From Chitinophagaceae bacterium (GTDB taxonomy: Bacteria; Bacteroidota; Bacteroidia; Chitinophagales; Chitinophagaceae): a stretch of DNA of 64,000 nt. Location: the NCBI GenBank assembly GCA_016710745.1, contig JADJVB010000010.1, positions 496,001 through 560,000 of the forward strand, given 5' to 3'. The translations under genes were made by a program, and so were the position numbers. The notes beneath the pieces are model-generated. The model made no database searches and was not told where the DNA came from. It saw only the letters and a program-made list of their open reading frames with translations. This document shows, in pieces, positions 18,088 through 28,506 of the stretch (its first letter is position 1; the number at the start of each line of letters is the position of its first letter).

Positions 18088-18723
18088 ATGCAGAAAATAT
18101 TACTACATATTTATCATTATTTCGAAAAGCGCCGGCCCGCCCTGTACCTGCTTTTTGCCGTGATCTTTTTAACAGCCGGCTGGTTTGCCCTGCAGGTAAA
18201 ATTTGAAGAGGATATTTCAAAAATCTTACCAAAAGATAAAAAGATCGAAAAACTGAACGAAGTTTTTCAAAACTCCCGGTTCATGGATAAGTTGGTGGTT
18301 ACCGTTTCCCAGCGGGATACGGCGGCCGCTGCCGAACCGGATAGCCTGGTGGCGTATGCCGACGCATTGGCAGTAAATATTGAAGAAAAACTCACATCCT
18401 TTGTAAGTAAAATAAATGGTAAGGTAGATGATGAACTGGCGCTGGAGCTATTCGGCACCGTTAGCGATAACCTGCCCGTATACCTGGAGGAGAAAGATTA
18501 TCGGGAAATTGATTCCCTGATTACCCCCGGCAGGATAAAACAAACCCTGGCGCAAAATTTTCGAACCCTCACCTCACCGGCCGGCTTTGCCCTTAAAAAC
18601 ATGATCAGCAAAGACCCGGTGGGTATCAGCTTTCCGGGATTGAGAAAACTGCAGCAGTTACAATACGACGAGAACTTTGAGCTGTACGATAATTATATCA
18701 TGACCAAAGATAAAAGCACCTGA
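18088..18723 (+). CDS. MMPL family transporter, N-terminal part (frame broken at 18721)
   Basis: This is the N-terminal 211 residues of an RND/MMPL-type lipid transporter: a first transmembrane helix (~residues 19-37), then the start of the first periplasmic domain. It stops at TGA 18721-18723, which overlaps the ATG of the next frame (TGATG). Joined one base out of register, the protein reads on smoothly as '...KDKST-L-M-L-F-I-T-P', exactly where an MMPL protein should continue into its second helix. A missing base in 'ACC(T)TGATG' is the simplest explanation. A natural coupled split is possible but less likely, because the break lies inside one domain. Confidence 0.75.
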   Translation: MQKILLHIYHYFEKRRPALYLLFAVIFLTAGWFALQVKFEEDISKILPKDKKIEKLNEVFQNSRFMDKLVVTVSQRDTAAAAEPDSLVAYADALAVNIEEKLTSFVSKINGKVDDELALELFGTVSDNLPVYLEEKDYREIDSLITPGRIKQTLAQNFRTLTSPAGFALKNMISKDPVGISFPGLRKLQQLQYDENFELYDNYIMTKDKST

Positions 18724-21700
18724 TGCTTTTTATCACACCCAAATATCCGCCCGGCAATACCGGTAAAAATGCCTTGTTGCTGGAAGGGCTCGACAGCCTG
18801 ATTGAAAATACTGCCGGTACCGTAACCGCTAGTTATTTTGGGGCGACCGCCGTTTCGGTTGGCAATGCCTTGCAGCTGCGAAAAGATACCTTGCTCACAC
18901 AGGGCATCACCGTTTTGTTCATTATTATTTTCCTGGGCGTTTATTTCCGGAAAAAAAGAGCGCCTTTTATCATTTTAGTGCCGGTTGTATTTGGTGCCGT
19001 GTTTTCTTTAGCCGCTATTTATTTTTTACAGGGAAGTATTTCGGTGATCGCCCTAGGAACCGGCTCGGTGGTATTGGGTATCGCCGTTAATTATTCGTTG
19101 CACGTATTTAATCATTACCGGCATACCCGAAATATTGAAGAACTGATAGCCGATCTGGCCTTACCCATGACCGTGGGCAGTTTTACCACGGTGGGTGGTT
19201 TTTTATGTTTGCAGTTTGTTGAATCAGAGATGCTGAAAGACCTGGGACTCTTTGCTGCATTCAGTTTGATCGGTGCCTCGCTGAGCTCACTGATCTTTTT
19301 GCCCCATTTTATTGCGGGTAAAAAAGAACAGGCTGCTCACCGGGTGCATGAATTTTCCTGGATCGACCGGGTAGCCTCTTTAAAACCGGAATACAACAGA
19401 TACCTGGTGATCCTCATTTTTGGCCTCACCGTATTCTTCGCGTTCTGGGCCGGTAAGGTTGGCTTTGAATCGGATTTGCAAAGCATGAATTTCATGAGCA
19501 GTACCTTGAGGGCGTCGGAGAAAAAACTGAACCAGATCAATCAATATGCATTACAATCGATTTACCTGGTAACCGAAGGAAAAACGCTCGACGATGCTTT
19601 GGCGAACAATGAAAAACTGGTTAAACAAATTGAAAAACTGCAGGAACAACAGGTCATTAAAAAATATTCGGGCGTTTCTTCCCTGATCATTTCCGATTCC
19701 TTGCAACAAATAAGAATTGAAAGATGGAACCGGTACTGGACGGCAGAAAAAAAGGCAACCCTGATGGCCACGCTGATCAACGAAGGAACAGCGTTGAAAT
19801 TCAACGCCTCGGCATTCGATCAGTTTAAATCGATGCTCGACAATAATTATAAACCGGTTGGCAAAGACGCTATGGCCGACGTGCGTAAAAATTTCCTGGA
19901 TGATTATATTACCGAAAAACCGGGCAAAGCAACGGTTGTAACGCTGGTAAAAGCCATCCCGCAACAACGGCAGCGGGTGTACCAGGCTTTCGAAAACGAA
20001 GAACATGTAACCGTATTGGATAAACAATACCTCACCAACCGCCTGGTTGAAATTATCAACGCCGATTTTTCAAAGATCGCCCTGATGACCTCTTTGTTGG
20101 TGTTCATCGTGCTGTTACTGGTGTACGGCCGCATCGAATTAACTTTGGTTTCTTTTATTCCCATGGCGTTCAGCTGGATCTGGATCCTGGGTATCATGGG
20201 CCTGGTGGGTATCCAGTTCAATATCATCAACATCATCATATCGGCATTGATCTTTGGCCTCGGCGACGATTACAGTCTCTTTATCATGGATGGTCTGTTA
20301 CAGGAATACAAGACGGGCAAAAAGAACCTGTCTTCTTTTAAGTCTTCCATCATTTTATCGGCCGTAACTACCATTGCCGGTTTGGGTGTGTTGATCTTTG
20401 CAAAACACCCGGCCCTAAGGTCTATCGCGATGATCTCGATCATTGGTATTGCCTGCGTGGTGATCATGTCGCAGATACTGATCCCCTTCTTTTTTTCGGT
20501 GCTGATCAAAAACAGGGTTAACAAAAATCGTTTTCCCTGGACGCTCTGGGGCTTTATCAAATCCTCGTTTGCTTTTTCTTTATTCATTTCGGTAAGCCTT
20601 TTCTTTACCGTGCTGGGCCGGAGTTTTATCCGCCTGCAGGTAAGAGAAAAAGGGAAATACCTCTATCATTTTTTGGTTTCAAAAGCCTGCTGGATGCTGA
20701 TGAATGTGATGGGTAATGTAAAAAAGAAAACGATCAACCCGTTAAAAGAAGATCTGAAAAAACCGGCCATTATCATCTGTAACCACCAGTCTTCGCTGGA
20801 TATTGTTCCGTTGATCAAACTGAATCCTAAAATTTTAATGCTCACCAATAACAAAAAATGGAATGCGCCGTTTTTTGGTCCGGTGATCCGCATGGCCGAT
20901 TATTTTCCTTCGGAACAGGTGGAGCAGAAACTGGAGCAGATCGCCGACCGGATGAAACATGGTTATTCGTTGATCATCTTCCCGGAGGGAACCAGGTCGG
21001 AGGATGGGACCATTGGCCGTTTTCACAAGGGCGCTTTTTACCTGGCCGAAAAACTGGAGGCCGATATTTTACCCATCATCATCCATGGCACCAACCATAC
21101 GCTCACCAAAAAAGATGCCCTGTTGAAAAACGGACAGGTTACCCTTAAATACTTACCCCGGATAAAACCGGATGATACCGGTTATGGAAAGGGTTATGCC
21201 GAAAGAGCAAAATATATTGGCCGCTATTTCAGGAAGGAATTTGAATTACTCCGGGATGAGATTGAACAGCCGGCTTATTTAAGAGAGAAACTGATCTATA
21301 ACTATATTTACAAAAGCCCGCTGCTGGAATGGTATATGCGTATTAAAACCCGTATGGAAAAAAACTACCAAACCTTTCATGAACTGGTGCCCCGGGATGC
21401 CAGGGTGCTGGACATTGGCTGCGGGTATGGATTTATGTCGTATATGCTGGCTTTTGCCTCATCAACAAGAGAAATTACCGGCATCGACTATGATGAAGAA
21501 AAAATTGATACCGCTAACCATTGCTTCAGCAAAACCAATCGGATTAATTTTGTGCACAGCGATGTGTTGGGTTTTGCATTTGAAAAATATGATGCCATTA
21601 TCCTGGCCGATATATTACATTACCTGCCCGATGCCGAACAAAAGCAGGTGCTTGGTAAATGTATCGCCAACCTGAACCCGGGTGGCCGTATCATCATCCG

Positions 21701-21950
21701 CGACGGTGATGCCGACAAAACGAAACAACATAAGAATACGAAGCTGACCGAATTTTTTTCAACCCGGGTTTTTAAATTCAATAAAACAAAAGATACCGGA
21801 TTGAGTTTTTTATCAGGCGGGATGATCAGAAGTTTGGCAGCCGAACATCAATTAGGCTGTACCGAAATGCCCGACTCGAAACGCACATCAAATACCCTAT
21901 TTATTTTACAGCGGCTACCGGGCGTAGATTTAAAGACAACAGAACCATGA
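18723..21950 (+). CDS. Trifunctional MMPL transporter / PlsC-type acyltransferase / SAM methyltransferase
   Basis: Three domains lie in one 1075-residue chain. Residues ~1-650 are MMPL/RND transporter, with two blocks of transmembrane helices around a periplasmic domain. Residues ~665-870 are a lysophospholipid-type acyltransferase, with N-H-Q-S-S-L-D (from ~686) as the HX4D motif and F-P-E-G-T-R-S (~752). Residues ~885-1070 are a class I methyltransferase with V-L-D-I-G-C-G-Y-G (~895). This triple fusion is recognised in flexirubin-producing Bacteroidota. It would couple acyl transfer and O- or C-methylation of the pigment lipid to its movement across the inner membrane (inference). The N-terminal piece is the preceding gene. 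Its stop overlaps the ATG of the next desaturase by 4 bp (ATGA). Confidence 0.88.
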   Translation: MLFITPKYPPGNTGKNALLLEGLDSLIENTAGTVTASYFGATAVSVGNALQLRKDTLLTQGITVLFIIIFLGVYFRKKRAPFIILVPVVFGAVFSLAAIYFLQGSISVIALGTGSVVLGIAVNYSLHVFNHYRHTRNIEELIADLALPMTVGSFTTVGGFLCLQFVESEMLKDLGLFAAFSLIGASLSSLIFLPHFIAGKKEQAAHRVHEFSWIDRVASLKPEYNRYLVILIFGLTVFFAFWAGKVGFESDLQSMNFMSSTLRASEKKLNQINQYALQSIYLVTEGKTLDDALANNEKLVKQIEKLQEQQVIKKYSGVSSLIISDSLQQIRIERWNRYWTAEKKATLMATLINEGTALKFNASAFDQFKSMLDNNYKPVGKDAMADVRKNFLDDYITEKPGKATVVTLVKAIPQQRQRVYQAFENEEHVTVLDKQYLTNRLVEIINADFSKIALMTSLLVFIVLLLVYGRIELTLVSFIPMAFSWIWILGIMGLVGIQFNIINIIISALIFGLGDDYSLFIMDGLLQEYKTGKKNLSSFKSSIILSAVTTIAGLGVLIFAKHPALRSIAMISIIGIACVVIMSQILIPFFFSVLIKNRVNKNRFPWTLWGFIKSSFAFSLFISVSLFFTVLGRSFIRLQVREKGKYLYHFLVSKACWMLMNVMGNVKKKTINPLKEDLKKPAIIICNHQSSLDIVPLIKLNPKILMLTNNKKWNAPFFGPVIRMADYFPSEQVEQKLEQIADRMKHGYSLIIFPEGTRSEDGTIGRFHKGAFYLAEKLEADILPIIIHGTNHTLTKKDALLKNGQVTLKYLPRIKPDDTGYGKGYAERAKYIGRYFRKEFELLRDEIEQPAYLREKLIYNYIYKSPLLEWYMRIKTRMEKNYQTFHELVPRDARVLDIGCGYGFMSYMLAFASSTREITGIDYDEEKIDTANHCFSKTNRINFVHSDVLGFAFEKYDAIILADILHYLPDAEQKQVLGKCIANLNPGGRIIIRDGDADKTKQHKNTKLTEFFSTRVFKFNKTKDTGLSFLSGGMIRSLAAEHQLGCTEMPDSKRTSNTLFILQRLPGVDLKTTEP

Positions 21951-23460
21951 AAGAAGAATTTGATATCGTGATCATCGGCAGCGGCATGGGCGGTTTAATT
22001 TGTGCCGACATACTTAGCCGCGAAGGCTATACCGTTTGTGTACTGGAAAAGAACAAACAGGTAGGCGGTAGTTTGCAAACCTATGTACGGGATAAGGTGA
22101 TCTTTGATTCGGGTGTGCACTACCTGGGTGGGTTAGGCGAAGGTCAAAACCTGTACCAGGTTTTTAAATACCTGGGCATCCTGGATAAACTGAAGTTGCA
22201 GAAAATGGATGAAGATGTGTTTGATAAGATTATTATTGAAAACGATGAAAAAGAATATGTGTTTGCACAGGGCTACGAAAATTTCATTCAGCACCTGCTC
22301 AAAGATTTCCCCAACGAGGAAAAAGCGCTGCGGTTGTATTGCGATAAGATAAAGGAAGTATGCAGTAAGTTTCCTTTATACAATTTACGCGCCGGCGGAA
22401 ATATCGATGAAAAAAATGCTGTACTGGGTATTGATACAAAAGGATTTATTGAATCAATAACCAACAATAAGAAACTGCAAACGGTGCTGATTGGAAATAG
22501 CATGCTCTATGTTTTGCAGTCGGATAAAACGCCGTTTTATGTGCATGCGATGATCCTGAACAGCTATATTGAAAGCTCCTGGAAATGTATTGATGGCGGT
22601 TCGGATATTGGAAAATATATGGTTAAGAATATTCGTGATCATGGCGGTGTTATTCATCGTAACACGGAGGTAAAAAAGATAGTTGTTGAAGGAGGAAAAG
22701 TAAATTCTGTGGAACTGGCCGATGGTTCCCATGTGTATGGAAAAAATTTTATCAGCAATATGCATCCGGTGAGAACACTCGATATGATCGAAAGCACCAT
22801 CATTAAACAGGCATATAGGCATCGTATTCGGGGCCTGGAAAATTCAATAGGTGGTTTTGTGCTCAACATTGTTTTCGAAAAAGATGCCTATCCCTATATA
22901 AAAAACAATTTTTATTATGTAAAAGAAGGCCAGGAATGGATCCTGACAGCGTACACCGAAGAGAACTGGCCAACCTGTTATGCCATATTTTTTCTGCTTC
23001 ATCAAGATCGCCTTTATATGCTGAGTCGATGACTTTACTTACTTATATGAAGTTTGATGATGTTAAGGAATGGGCCGACACCCATAATACGGTGTCAAAA
23101 GAAGATGACCGGGGTAAAGCGTACGAAGAATTTAAAAAAAGAAAAGCAGAAAAATTACTTGACCTGGTTGAAGAAAAATTTCCGGGAATAAGGAAGTCTA
23201 TCAAAAACTATTATACGGCTACACCGTTATCATACCGGGATTATATCGGCAATGACGATGGCTCCATGTATGGTATAGTAAAGGATTACAACAATCCGTT
23301 AAAAACATTCATATCGCCCCGAACCAAGATTCCGAATCTGTATCTTACAGGGCAAAATCTTAATTTGCATGGCATATTGGGCGCTACCATGAGTGGCCTG
23401 GTTACCAGCGTTGCATTTTTGGGCAGCGAGGACATAATCGACAAAATCAGAAATGCTTAA
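21947..23460 (+). pseudogene. Second CrtI-like FAD oxidoreductase, frame broken at 22988-22993
   Basis: The first frame (21947-23032) encodes the FAD motif G-S-G-M-G-G and 350 residues of a desaturase-like flavoprotein. The remainder (frame used up to 23460) carries the C-terminal FAD end 'NLYLTGQNLNLHGILGAT'. The two frames join correctly if a run of six T (22988-22993) is really seven, giving '...C-Y-A-I-F-F-S-A-S-S-R-S-P'. This indicates a one-base homopolymer deletion, probably a consensus error. Restored length is about 504 residues, normal for the family. It overlaps the genes on both sides, so it belongs to the pigment operon. It is a likely desaturase/isomerase of the polyene, distinct from the one at 15131. 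Confidence 0.85.
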
Positions 23461-25123
23461 CAAAAAAAAGATCGGCAGGCGTTTTCTCAGGGTACTGGCA
23501 GTTATTTTTATTTTACTGCTGGCAGGGGCGTTGTATCTGGTCATCGTTACCAAAGTGCCGCCACCCAGGCCGGCTGATATGAGCAGTTTGCAGTTGATGC
23601 GAACTGATCATGGAAACGGATTTTATACATTAAAAAATAATTGGTTCAGGCATAGTAAAAGCGGATTGTACGAGTTGTATGTAGAAGGCGCACCCTTTGA
23701 GCGTGGCGTGATCAACGGAAAATTAACCGAAGAGCTGGTGGTGAGGCAGGAAGATCATTTTGCCGAGCAGATCACCAAAATGGTGCCTTCCAGATTCAAA
23801 CGGAGTTTTTTAAAATACCTGATCGGTTGGTTTAACCGCAACCTCGATAAGAATTTAACCGAAGAATATAAGGAAGAAATTTACGGTATATCCGAATCGG
23901 CCTCGCCCAAATACCAATACCTGGGTACCAATTACCAGCGCATTTTAAATTACCATGCGGCACATGATATTGGCCATGCGGTGCAAAACCTGGCCCTGGT
24001 GGGTTGTACCTCCTTTGGTACCTGGGGTGGTAAATCGGCCGACAGTACGATGATCATTGGCCGCAATTTTGATTTTTATGTAGGGGATAAATTTGCCGAA
24101 GACAAGATCGTTGCTTTTTTTAATCCCACGTCGGGACATAAGTTTATGACGGTTACCTGGGGCGGTTTTATCGGCGCGGTGTCGGGCATGAACGACCAGG
24201 GGTTATCGGTAACCATCAATGCGGCTAAAACAGATTTGCCAACTGGTTCGGCAACCCCGGTATCGATCGTTACCCGCGAAATTCTGCAGTACGCAAAGAA
24301 TATACCCGAGGCCATTGCCATTGCCAAAAGAAGAAAAATGTTTGTATCCGAATCCTTTCTGGTGGCTTCGGCGGCCGATAACAAAGCTGTGATCATTGAA
24401 AAAACCCCCGATAGTCTGGACATTTACGATCCTCAAAAGGAATCGATCATTTGTACCAATCATTTTCAAAGTAACGGATTGGGGAAGACGAAATTGAATA
24501 AGGAACAGGAGAATGAAAGCGCCTCGATGTACAGGTATAAACGACTAACCCAATTACTGGATGCCAACGGAAAAAATACGGTTCAAAAAACGATCAATAT
24601 CCTGCGCGACCAAAAAGGCCTGGATGGCACCAATATAGGCATGGGCAACGAAAAAGCCATCAACCAGCTGATCGCCCATCATTCTGTTGTTTTTGAGCCT
24701 CAAAAACTGATCGTTTGGGTTTCCACGTCGCCCTGGCAACTGGGGCAATATGTGGCCTATGACCTGAAAAAAATATTTGCCCTGCCCGGCATGAAGGAGA
24801 ATAAAGAAATTGCCGACAGCAGTTTAGGTATTGCTGCCGACACATTTTTGCTGACCACGGCGTACAGGAAATTTGAGGTTTTCAGAAACATGAAACAGCG
24901 TATACTGGATGGCGGCAGTGTAAACACAGACAGCCTGGTGGCCAGCAATCCCGAATTTTACAATGCCTATATTTTAGCCGGTGATTATTTGTATAAGCAA
25001 AAGAATTATACCGAAGCGTTGAAAAATTATGCAACGGCATTAACCAAAGTGATCGCCACCAAAAAAGAAGAAGATCATATCCGGGAACAGATACAGAAAA
25101 TACATAAAAAGACCAAGCGATGA
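23453..25123 (+). CDS. C45-family (acyl-CoA:6-APA acyltransferase-like) Ntn hydrolase with TPR-like tail
   Basis: This 556-residue protein has an N-terminal membrane anchor (~residues 12-33) and a periplasmic Ntn-hydrolase domain. The putative nucleophile is Cys185 in 'V-G-C-T-S-F-G', the position where C45 enzymes self-cleave to expose an N-terminal Cys. 'GRNFDF' and 'GFIGAVSGMNDQGLSVTINAA' are also typical of the family. The last ~90 residues form helix pairs resembling a tetratricopeptide. Homologues in flexirubin and aryl-polyene loci are taken to transfer acyl groups onto the lipid product, but this is inference. Its start overlaps the preceding gene by 8 bp and its stop overlaps the acpS start (ATGA). 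Confidence 0.85.
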   Translation: MLNKKKIGRRFLRVLAVIFILLLAGALYLVIVTKVPPPRPADMSSLQLMRTDHGNGFYTLKNNWFRHSKSGLYELYVEGAPFERGVINGKLTEELVVRQEDHFAEQITKMVPSRFKRSFLKYLIGWFNRNLDKNLTEEYKEEIYGISESASPKYQYLGTNYQRILNYHAAHDIGHAVQNLALVGCTSFGTWGGKSADSTMIIGRNFDFYVGDKFAEDKIVAFFNPTSGHKFMTVTWGGFIGAVSGMNDQGLSVTINAAKTDLPTGSATPVSIVTREILQYAKNIPEAIAIAKRRKMFVSESFLVASAADNKAVIIEKTPDSLDIYDPQKESIICTNHFQSNGLGKTKLNKEQENESASMYRYKRLTQLLDANGKNTVQKTINILRDQKGLDGTNIGMGNEKAINQLIAHHSVVFEPQKLIVWVSTSPWQLGQYVAYDLKKIFALPGMKENKEIADSSLGIAADTFLLTTAYRKFEVFRNMKQRILDGGSVNTDSLVASNPEFYNAYILAGDYLYKQKNYTEALKNYATALTKVIATKKEEDHIREQIQKIHKKTKR

Positions 25124-25494
25124 TATTTGGAATAGGAACCGATTTGATAGAGGTTGACCGCGTAGCCGAAAAAATGGAGAAGAAACTGGGTTTTAAAGAA
25201 CTGGTTTTTTCGCCCGATGAGATCGTTTATTGCGAGGCCAGGGCCAATACCTACGAGCACTTTGCTGTTCGATTTGCCGCCAAGGAAGCTTTTTTAAAAG
25301 CCCTGGGCACGGGCTGGGCCAAAGGCACGGCTTTTAATGAAATTGAAATTTATAACGACGAGGAAGGAAAACCCGAGATCAGGTTCCTGGGCACCACAGC
25401 CGAAACAGTAGCCGGATTAAAGTTGGGGAAGATCTTTGTTTCGTTATCGCATGTGAAAACGATGGCTTGTGCGATGCTGGTGATAGAACGGTAA
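25120..25494 (+). CDS. acpS: Holo-[acyl-carrier-protein] synthase (4'-phosphopantetheinyl transferase)
   Basis: This 124-residue protein has the AcpS signatures G-T-D-L-I-E-V (Asp8, Mg2+ ligand) and R-F-A-A-K-E-A-F (Glu56), in a length normal for trimeric AcpS. It transfers the phosphopantetheine arm of CoA to the serine of acyl carrier proteins. It is the last gene of the pigment operon, overlapping the C45 gene by 4 bp. It may serve both the pigment ACP (60048-60311) and the fatty-acid ACP, depending on whether the genome holds another copy. Confidence 0.95.
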   Translation: MIFGIGTDLIEVDRVAEKMEKKLGFKELVFSPDEIVYCEARANTYEHFAVRFAAKEAFLKALGTGWAKGTAFNEIEIYNDEEGKPEIRFLGTTAETVAGLKLGKIFVSLSHVKTMACAMLVIER

Positions 25495-25609
25495 TGTGGA
25501 AGCGGGAACATCAACCGTAGTGCGAAAATCATAGTGCAGAAATACCATTCCGTGTTTATAAAGAGAAGTATTATTGTTAAGTTTTACATGGCTTGCTGCG
25601 TTGTAAACC

Positions 25610-26821
25610 TTATTTATTTTCCTTTAATAATATTTCGAGTTTTTCTTTTGTTTCAGGAATCAGTTTAAGCGTTAAAGTTTTTTTGAAACTCTCTATTGCT
25701 CTTAATTTATCTCCTTTTGCCAGGTACAGATCTCCCAGTCCATCATAACAATTAGCCGTTTCGGGGTAGTTTGTAATATTCAGTTTAAACAATGCTTCTG
25801 CCTTATTAAATTGTTTTTGGCTCAACATATAATACGCAAGGCCATTAACCTGGCTTTCAGCTGGTTTAACGAGGTAGCCAATTTGATCAGAAACATTATT
25901 ATAGTGTGTTACAAATAAAGAATCCAGTTTAAAATCGGGATCGTTTAATTCACTATTATATATTTTAAGTTTGTAATAATCAAAAATAAAACGGAGGGCG
26001 TCATACTCCCCGATCAACCGGACGGAGCTATGATCGTCATTTTCATAAAATACGTGTTTGAAACGCAGTTCATTTGTTTTGTTTTTGAAAATATCATGAA
26101 TGAATGCCAGGTTGCTGCGGATAAGTTCAGTACCCTCGGTAGTATCTTTTTGAACTTGCAGCGTATCCATGCCTCTTTCCATCCGGTTTGCCAAAGCCAT
26201 AAATAAGGTTTTTCCTTTATAATGCTGATTGGCTAAGATCGTCTTTGCATCTGTTACAATTTGCTGATTGTTCCACCACAAAGCTCCATCAAGGGAAACA
26301 TAGGCATTGAATAAATCAGGATGATGTATCAAAGTATTCACAACAGTAAGGCCGCCAACAGAGTGACCAATGAAGATCTTATAGGGTGCTGTTGGGTAAT
26401 TTAATTCGATGAATGGCATCAATTCTTTTTCCACATAGCGCATGAAATTTTCTCCATTGCCAACGATACCGGGCGTTTCCTTGTCTGTACCAAACGTCAA
26501 ATCCGTCATCCGGGCAGGATGTAAAACGCCGACTACGATCATGGGCGGACAAAGACCAGCGTTACTCATAAATTCAGTGATACTAACAATATCATTAAAA
26601 TTTGCATCTCCATCTAATAAATAAATTACCGGGTAATGTCCTCTACCGGTATTGTCGTTTCCTCCATTTATGTTTGGAATATGAATCCAAACCTTACGCT
26701 GTTCACTTAATATTTTTGATGGGGAGCTTTTTTCAAATCCAATGGTAAAAGGGTTGTTTTCCTGCGCTTTGGCGCAAAAAGAAAAAAGCAGTAAGGTGAA
26801 AGAACAAAAAAATGTTTTCAT
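25610..26821 (-). CDS. Secreted esterase D / enterochelin-esterase-like alpha/beta hydrolase with TPR tail
   Basis: A signal peptide (residues 1-20, ending K-A-Q) is followed by an alpha/beta hydrolase domain: 'VIYLLDGD' (~65-72), the nucleophile elbow G-H-S154-V-G-G, 'SLDGALWW' and 'NDDHSS', which supply Ser, Asp and His candidates. Residues ~320-400 contain tetratricopeptide-like helix pairs ('NCYDGLGDLYLAKGDKLRAI'). The family (putative esterase, Fes/IroE-like) hydrolyses acyl esters or siderophore lactones, and the exact substrate is unknown. It is transcribed alone, convergent with acpS. Confidence 0.85.
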   Translation of the reverse strand: MKTFFCSFTLLLFSFCAKAQENNPFTIGFEKSSPSKILSEQRKVWIHIPNINGGNDNTGRGHYPVIYLLDGDANFNDIVSITEFMSNAGLCPPMIVVGVLHPARMTDLTFGTDKETPGIVGNGENFMRYVEKELMPFIELNYPTAPYKIFIGHSVGGLTVVNTLIHHPDLFNAYVSLDGALWWNNQQIVTDAKTILANQHYKGKTLFMALANRMERGMDTLQVQKDTTEGTELIRSNLAFIHDIFKNKTNELRFKHVFYENDDHSSVRLIGEYDALRFIFDYYKLKIYNSELNDPDFKLDSLFVTHYNNVSDQIGYLVKPAESQVNGLAYYMLSQKQFNKAEALFKLNITNYPETANCYDGLGDLYLAKGDKLRAIESFKKTLTLKLIPETKEKLEILLKENK

Positions 26822-26923
26822 GTTATTTTTAAAGATTGATTTAAAAGATTACCTGATATCGATATGCAGCTGATTGTTACTACGTCAAGCCAATATAGCA
26901 GCAAACCCCATGGTAACCATAGT

Positions 26924-27553
26924 TCATTTTTTTTGTCCTACAAATCGAATTACCGCACCCTTGCCATTATGAAAAAGACCCTCGCTTAATTCAATTTCCT
27001 TTTCTGCCAATTCAATGATCTCATAATTTGTAAAGTAAGATTTTATTTCCTCAATTGAGTATAAAGAATCCAAATCCTTAGGTCCCCCAACCTTTTCATT
27101 GGCAGTAACATAGTCAAGGTGTTTTTTACTGAAAGATTCAAAAATAATTGTTCCACCTTTTTTCAGGAATTTGTCAAATGCCTTATGATAGAGTGATTTA
27201 ATGTCTGCCGGGAAATGTGCGTAGATCAGGGCAATGGCATCAAATTGCTCATCTTTAAAATCCAATGTCTGTAATTCACCTACTTTATAATCAATTGTCA
27301 CATTGTTTTTTTCGGCAAGTCTTACAGCCTTTCGCTTCCCCTCAAAACTAATATCAAATGCAGCAACAGTCCAGCCAAGTTTGGCTGCAAAAACTGCATT
27401 TCTTCCTTCCCCTTCTGCCGGAAAAAGTATTGTTCCAACGGGTATTTTTTTCAACTGTTCCGCTAAATACTTGTTTGGTTCTTCGCCATACGCATACTCG
27501 TCTTTACTATACCGGTCATCCCATCTGGATGTCCAACTTTCATTACTATTCAT
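26924..27553 (-). CDS. Class I SAM-dependent methyltransferase
   Basis: About 209 residues from the ATG at 27553 begin '[16 protein letters not shown]' and lead straight into the methyltransferase fold. The frame is open 47 codons further upstream, but that extension looks non-coding. Glycine-rich motif I reads [10 protein letters not shown]. Motif II acidic residues are in 'VAAFDIS', and '[12 protein letters not shown]' follows. This P-A-E-G-E-G-R-N form is typical of the TehB/thiopurine-like group, which methylates small acceptors such as chalcogen oxyanions. The true substrate is unknown. It lies downstream of the DUF4386 gene on the same strand, 157 bp apart. Confidence 0.85.
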   Translation of the reverse strand: MNSNESWTSRWDDRYSKDEYAYGEEPNKYLAEQLKKIPVGTILFPAEGEGRNAVFAAKLGWTVAAFDISFEGKRKAVRLAEKNNVTIDYKVGELQTLDFKDEQFDAIALIYAHFPADIKSLYHKAFDKFLKKGGTIIFESFSKKHLDYVTANEKVGGPKDLDSLYSIEEIKSYFTNYEIIELAEKEIELSEGLFHNGKGAVIRFVGQKK

Positions 27554-27710
27554 AATTTGTCTGTTTTTTTTACAGGGATTCCGAAAATTACCGCTAAAAC
27601 GATCATGGCCGTAGGTTTCTGAAATATTATTTTTGCGTTGTCGACAATACCTCTGTGAAGTGAATATCATCATGTCTTTCCGGAGTTGCATCATTTACTT
27701 TCCTTTTGTA

Positions 27711-28433
27711 TCAACTGCCTGCAGTGATGGGTGAAGGCCTGAAACCTTTTACCACGAGGTAGATGCCCAACGAAAATTCAAAAAGTGCCACCGGAATGGC
27801 GAACAACCCAGCCAATGGCGCATGTTGCCCGATGAAGCCGAATAGTATAGCAAAGTAGCCAATGAGAAGTATGGGGCCTCCAACAATACCGATCAGGGAA
27901 AGACCCCTGGGTACCAGGCGTGAATGATATAGCAGCAATCCCAGCAACAGGTCGCATACTGCCGGCATAAAACTTTGTCCGAGCAGGAAGATGCGGTCAT
28001 AAAGGGCGACCAAAACATGACCAGAGGCTAACGCATCTGCTCCGGCTCCTTCCTGCCTCAGGGTTACGATCGACAAAAGGAACGCTACGCCCACGAAAAT
28101 AGTGCCGGATTCCAGGATACGGGCGGCCACAAGACCCAGCGCGGTAGTTTCGTTCTGCTTTCTGAGTACCGGGTACAATACAACGGCAGTGCCGATGCCG
28201 GCGAGGGCCACAATGATCTCAAGGATACCGCCAATGATGGCCGACGTGTCGGGACCGGCCCCGAGGATATAGTTTGCACTCTTTACCGGGCCGTAGATAG
28301 CGAGCGTTGGAATTGAGACAAAGGTGATCAGGTAGAGAACGCCTGCAAGCAGCGAGGTCTTCCGCAATGAGTTCACCTGAACTCGTTCTGTTGATACCTC
28401 CTTGTTGCCTGTAGTATTTATGTTTGCATTCAT
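27711..28433 (-). CDS. DUF4386 family membrane protein
   Basis: This 240-residue protein has about six transmembrane helices. The pattern 'KTSLLAGVLYLITFV', 'LGAGPDTSAIIGGILE', 'QSFMPAVCDLLLGLLLYHSRLVPR' and 'LSLIGIVGGPILLIGY' matches DUF4386. The family has no assigned biochemical function and often sits as an isolated gene. There is no operon link beyond the same orientation as its neighbours. Confidence 0.85.
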   Translation of the reverse strand: MNANINTTGNKEVSTERVQVNSLRKTSLLAGVLYLITFVSIPTLAIYGPVKSANYILGAGPDTSAIIGGILEIIVALAGIGTAVVLYPVLRKQNETTALGLVAARILESGTIFVGVAFLLSIVTLRQEGAGADALASGHVLVALYDRIFLLGQSFMPAVCDLLLGLLLYHSRLVPRGLSLIGIVGGPILLIGYFAILFGFIGQHAPLAGLFAIPVALFEFSLGIYLVVKGFRPSPITAGS

Positions 28434-28506
28434 TTTTCGTTTTTTAAAGTATACACTATTTTTTTGTCAGGTAAACTGCAACATGGCTGTGAACGGTAGT
28501 ATATTT

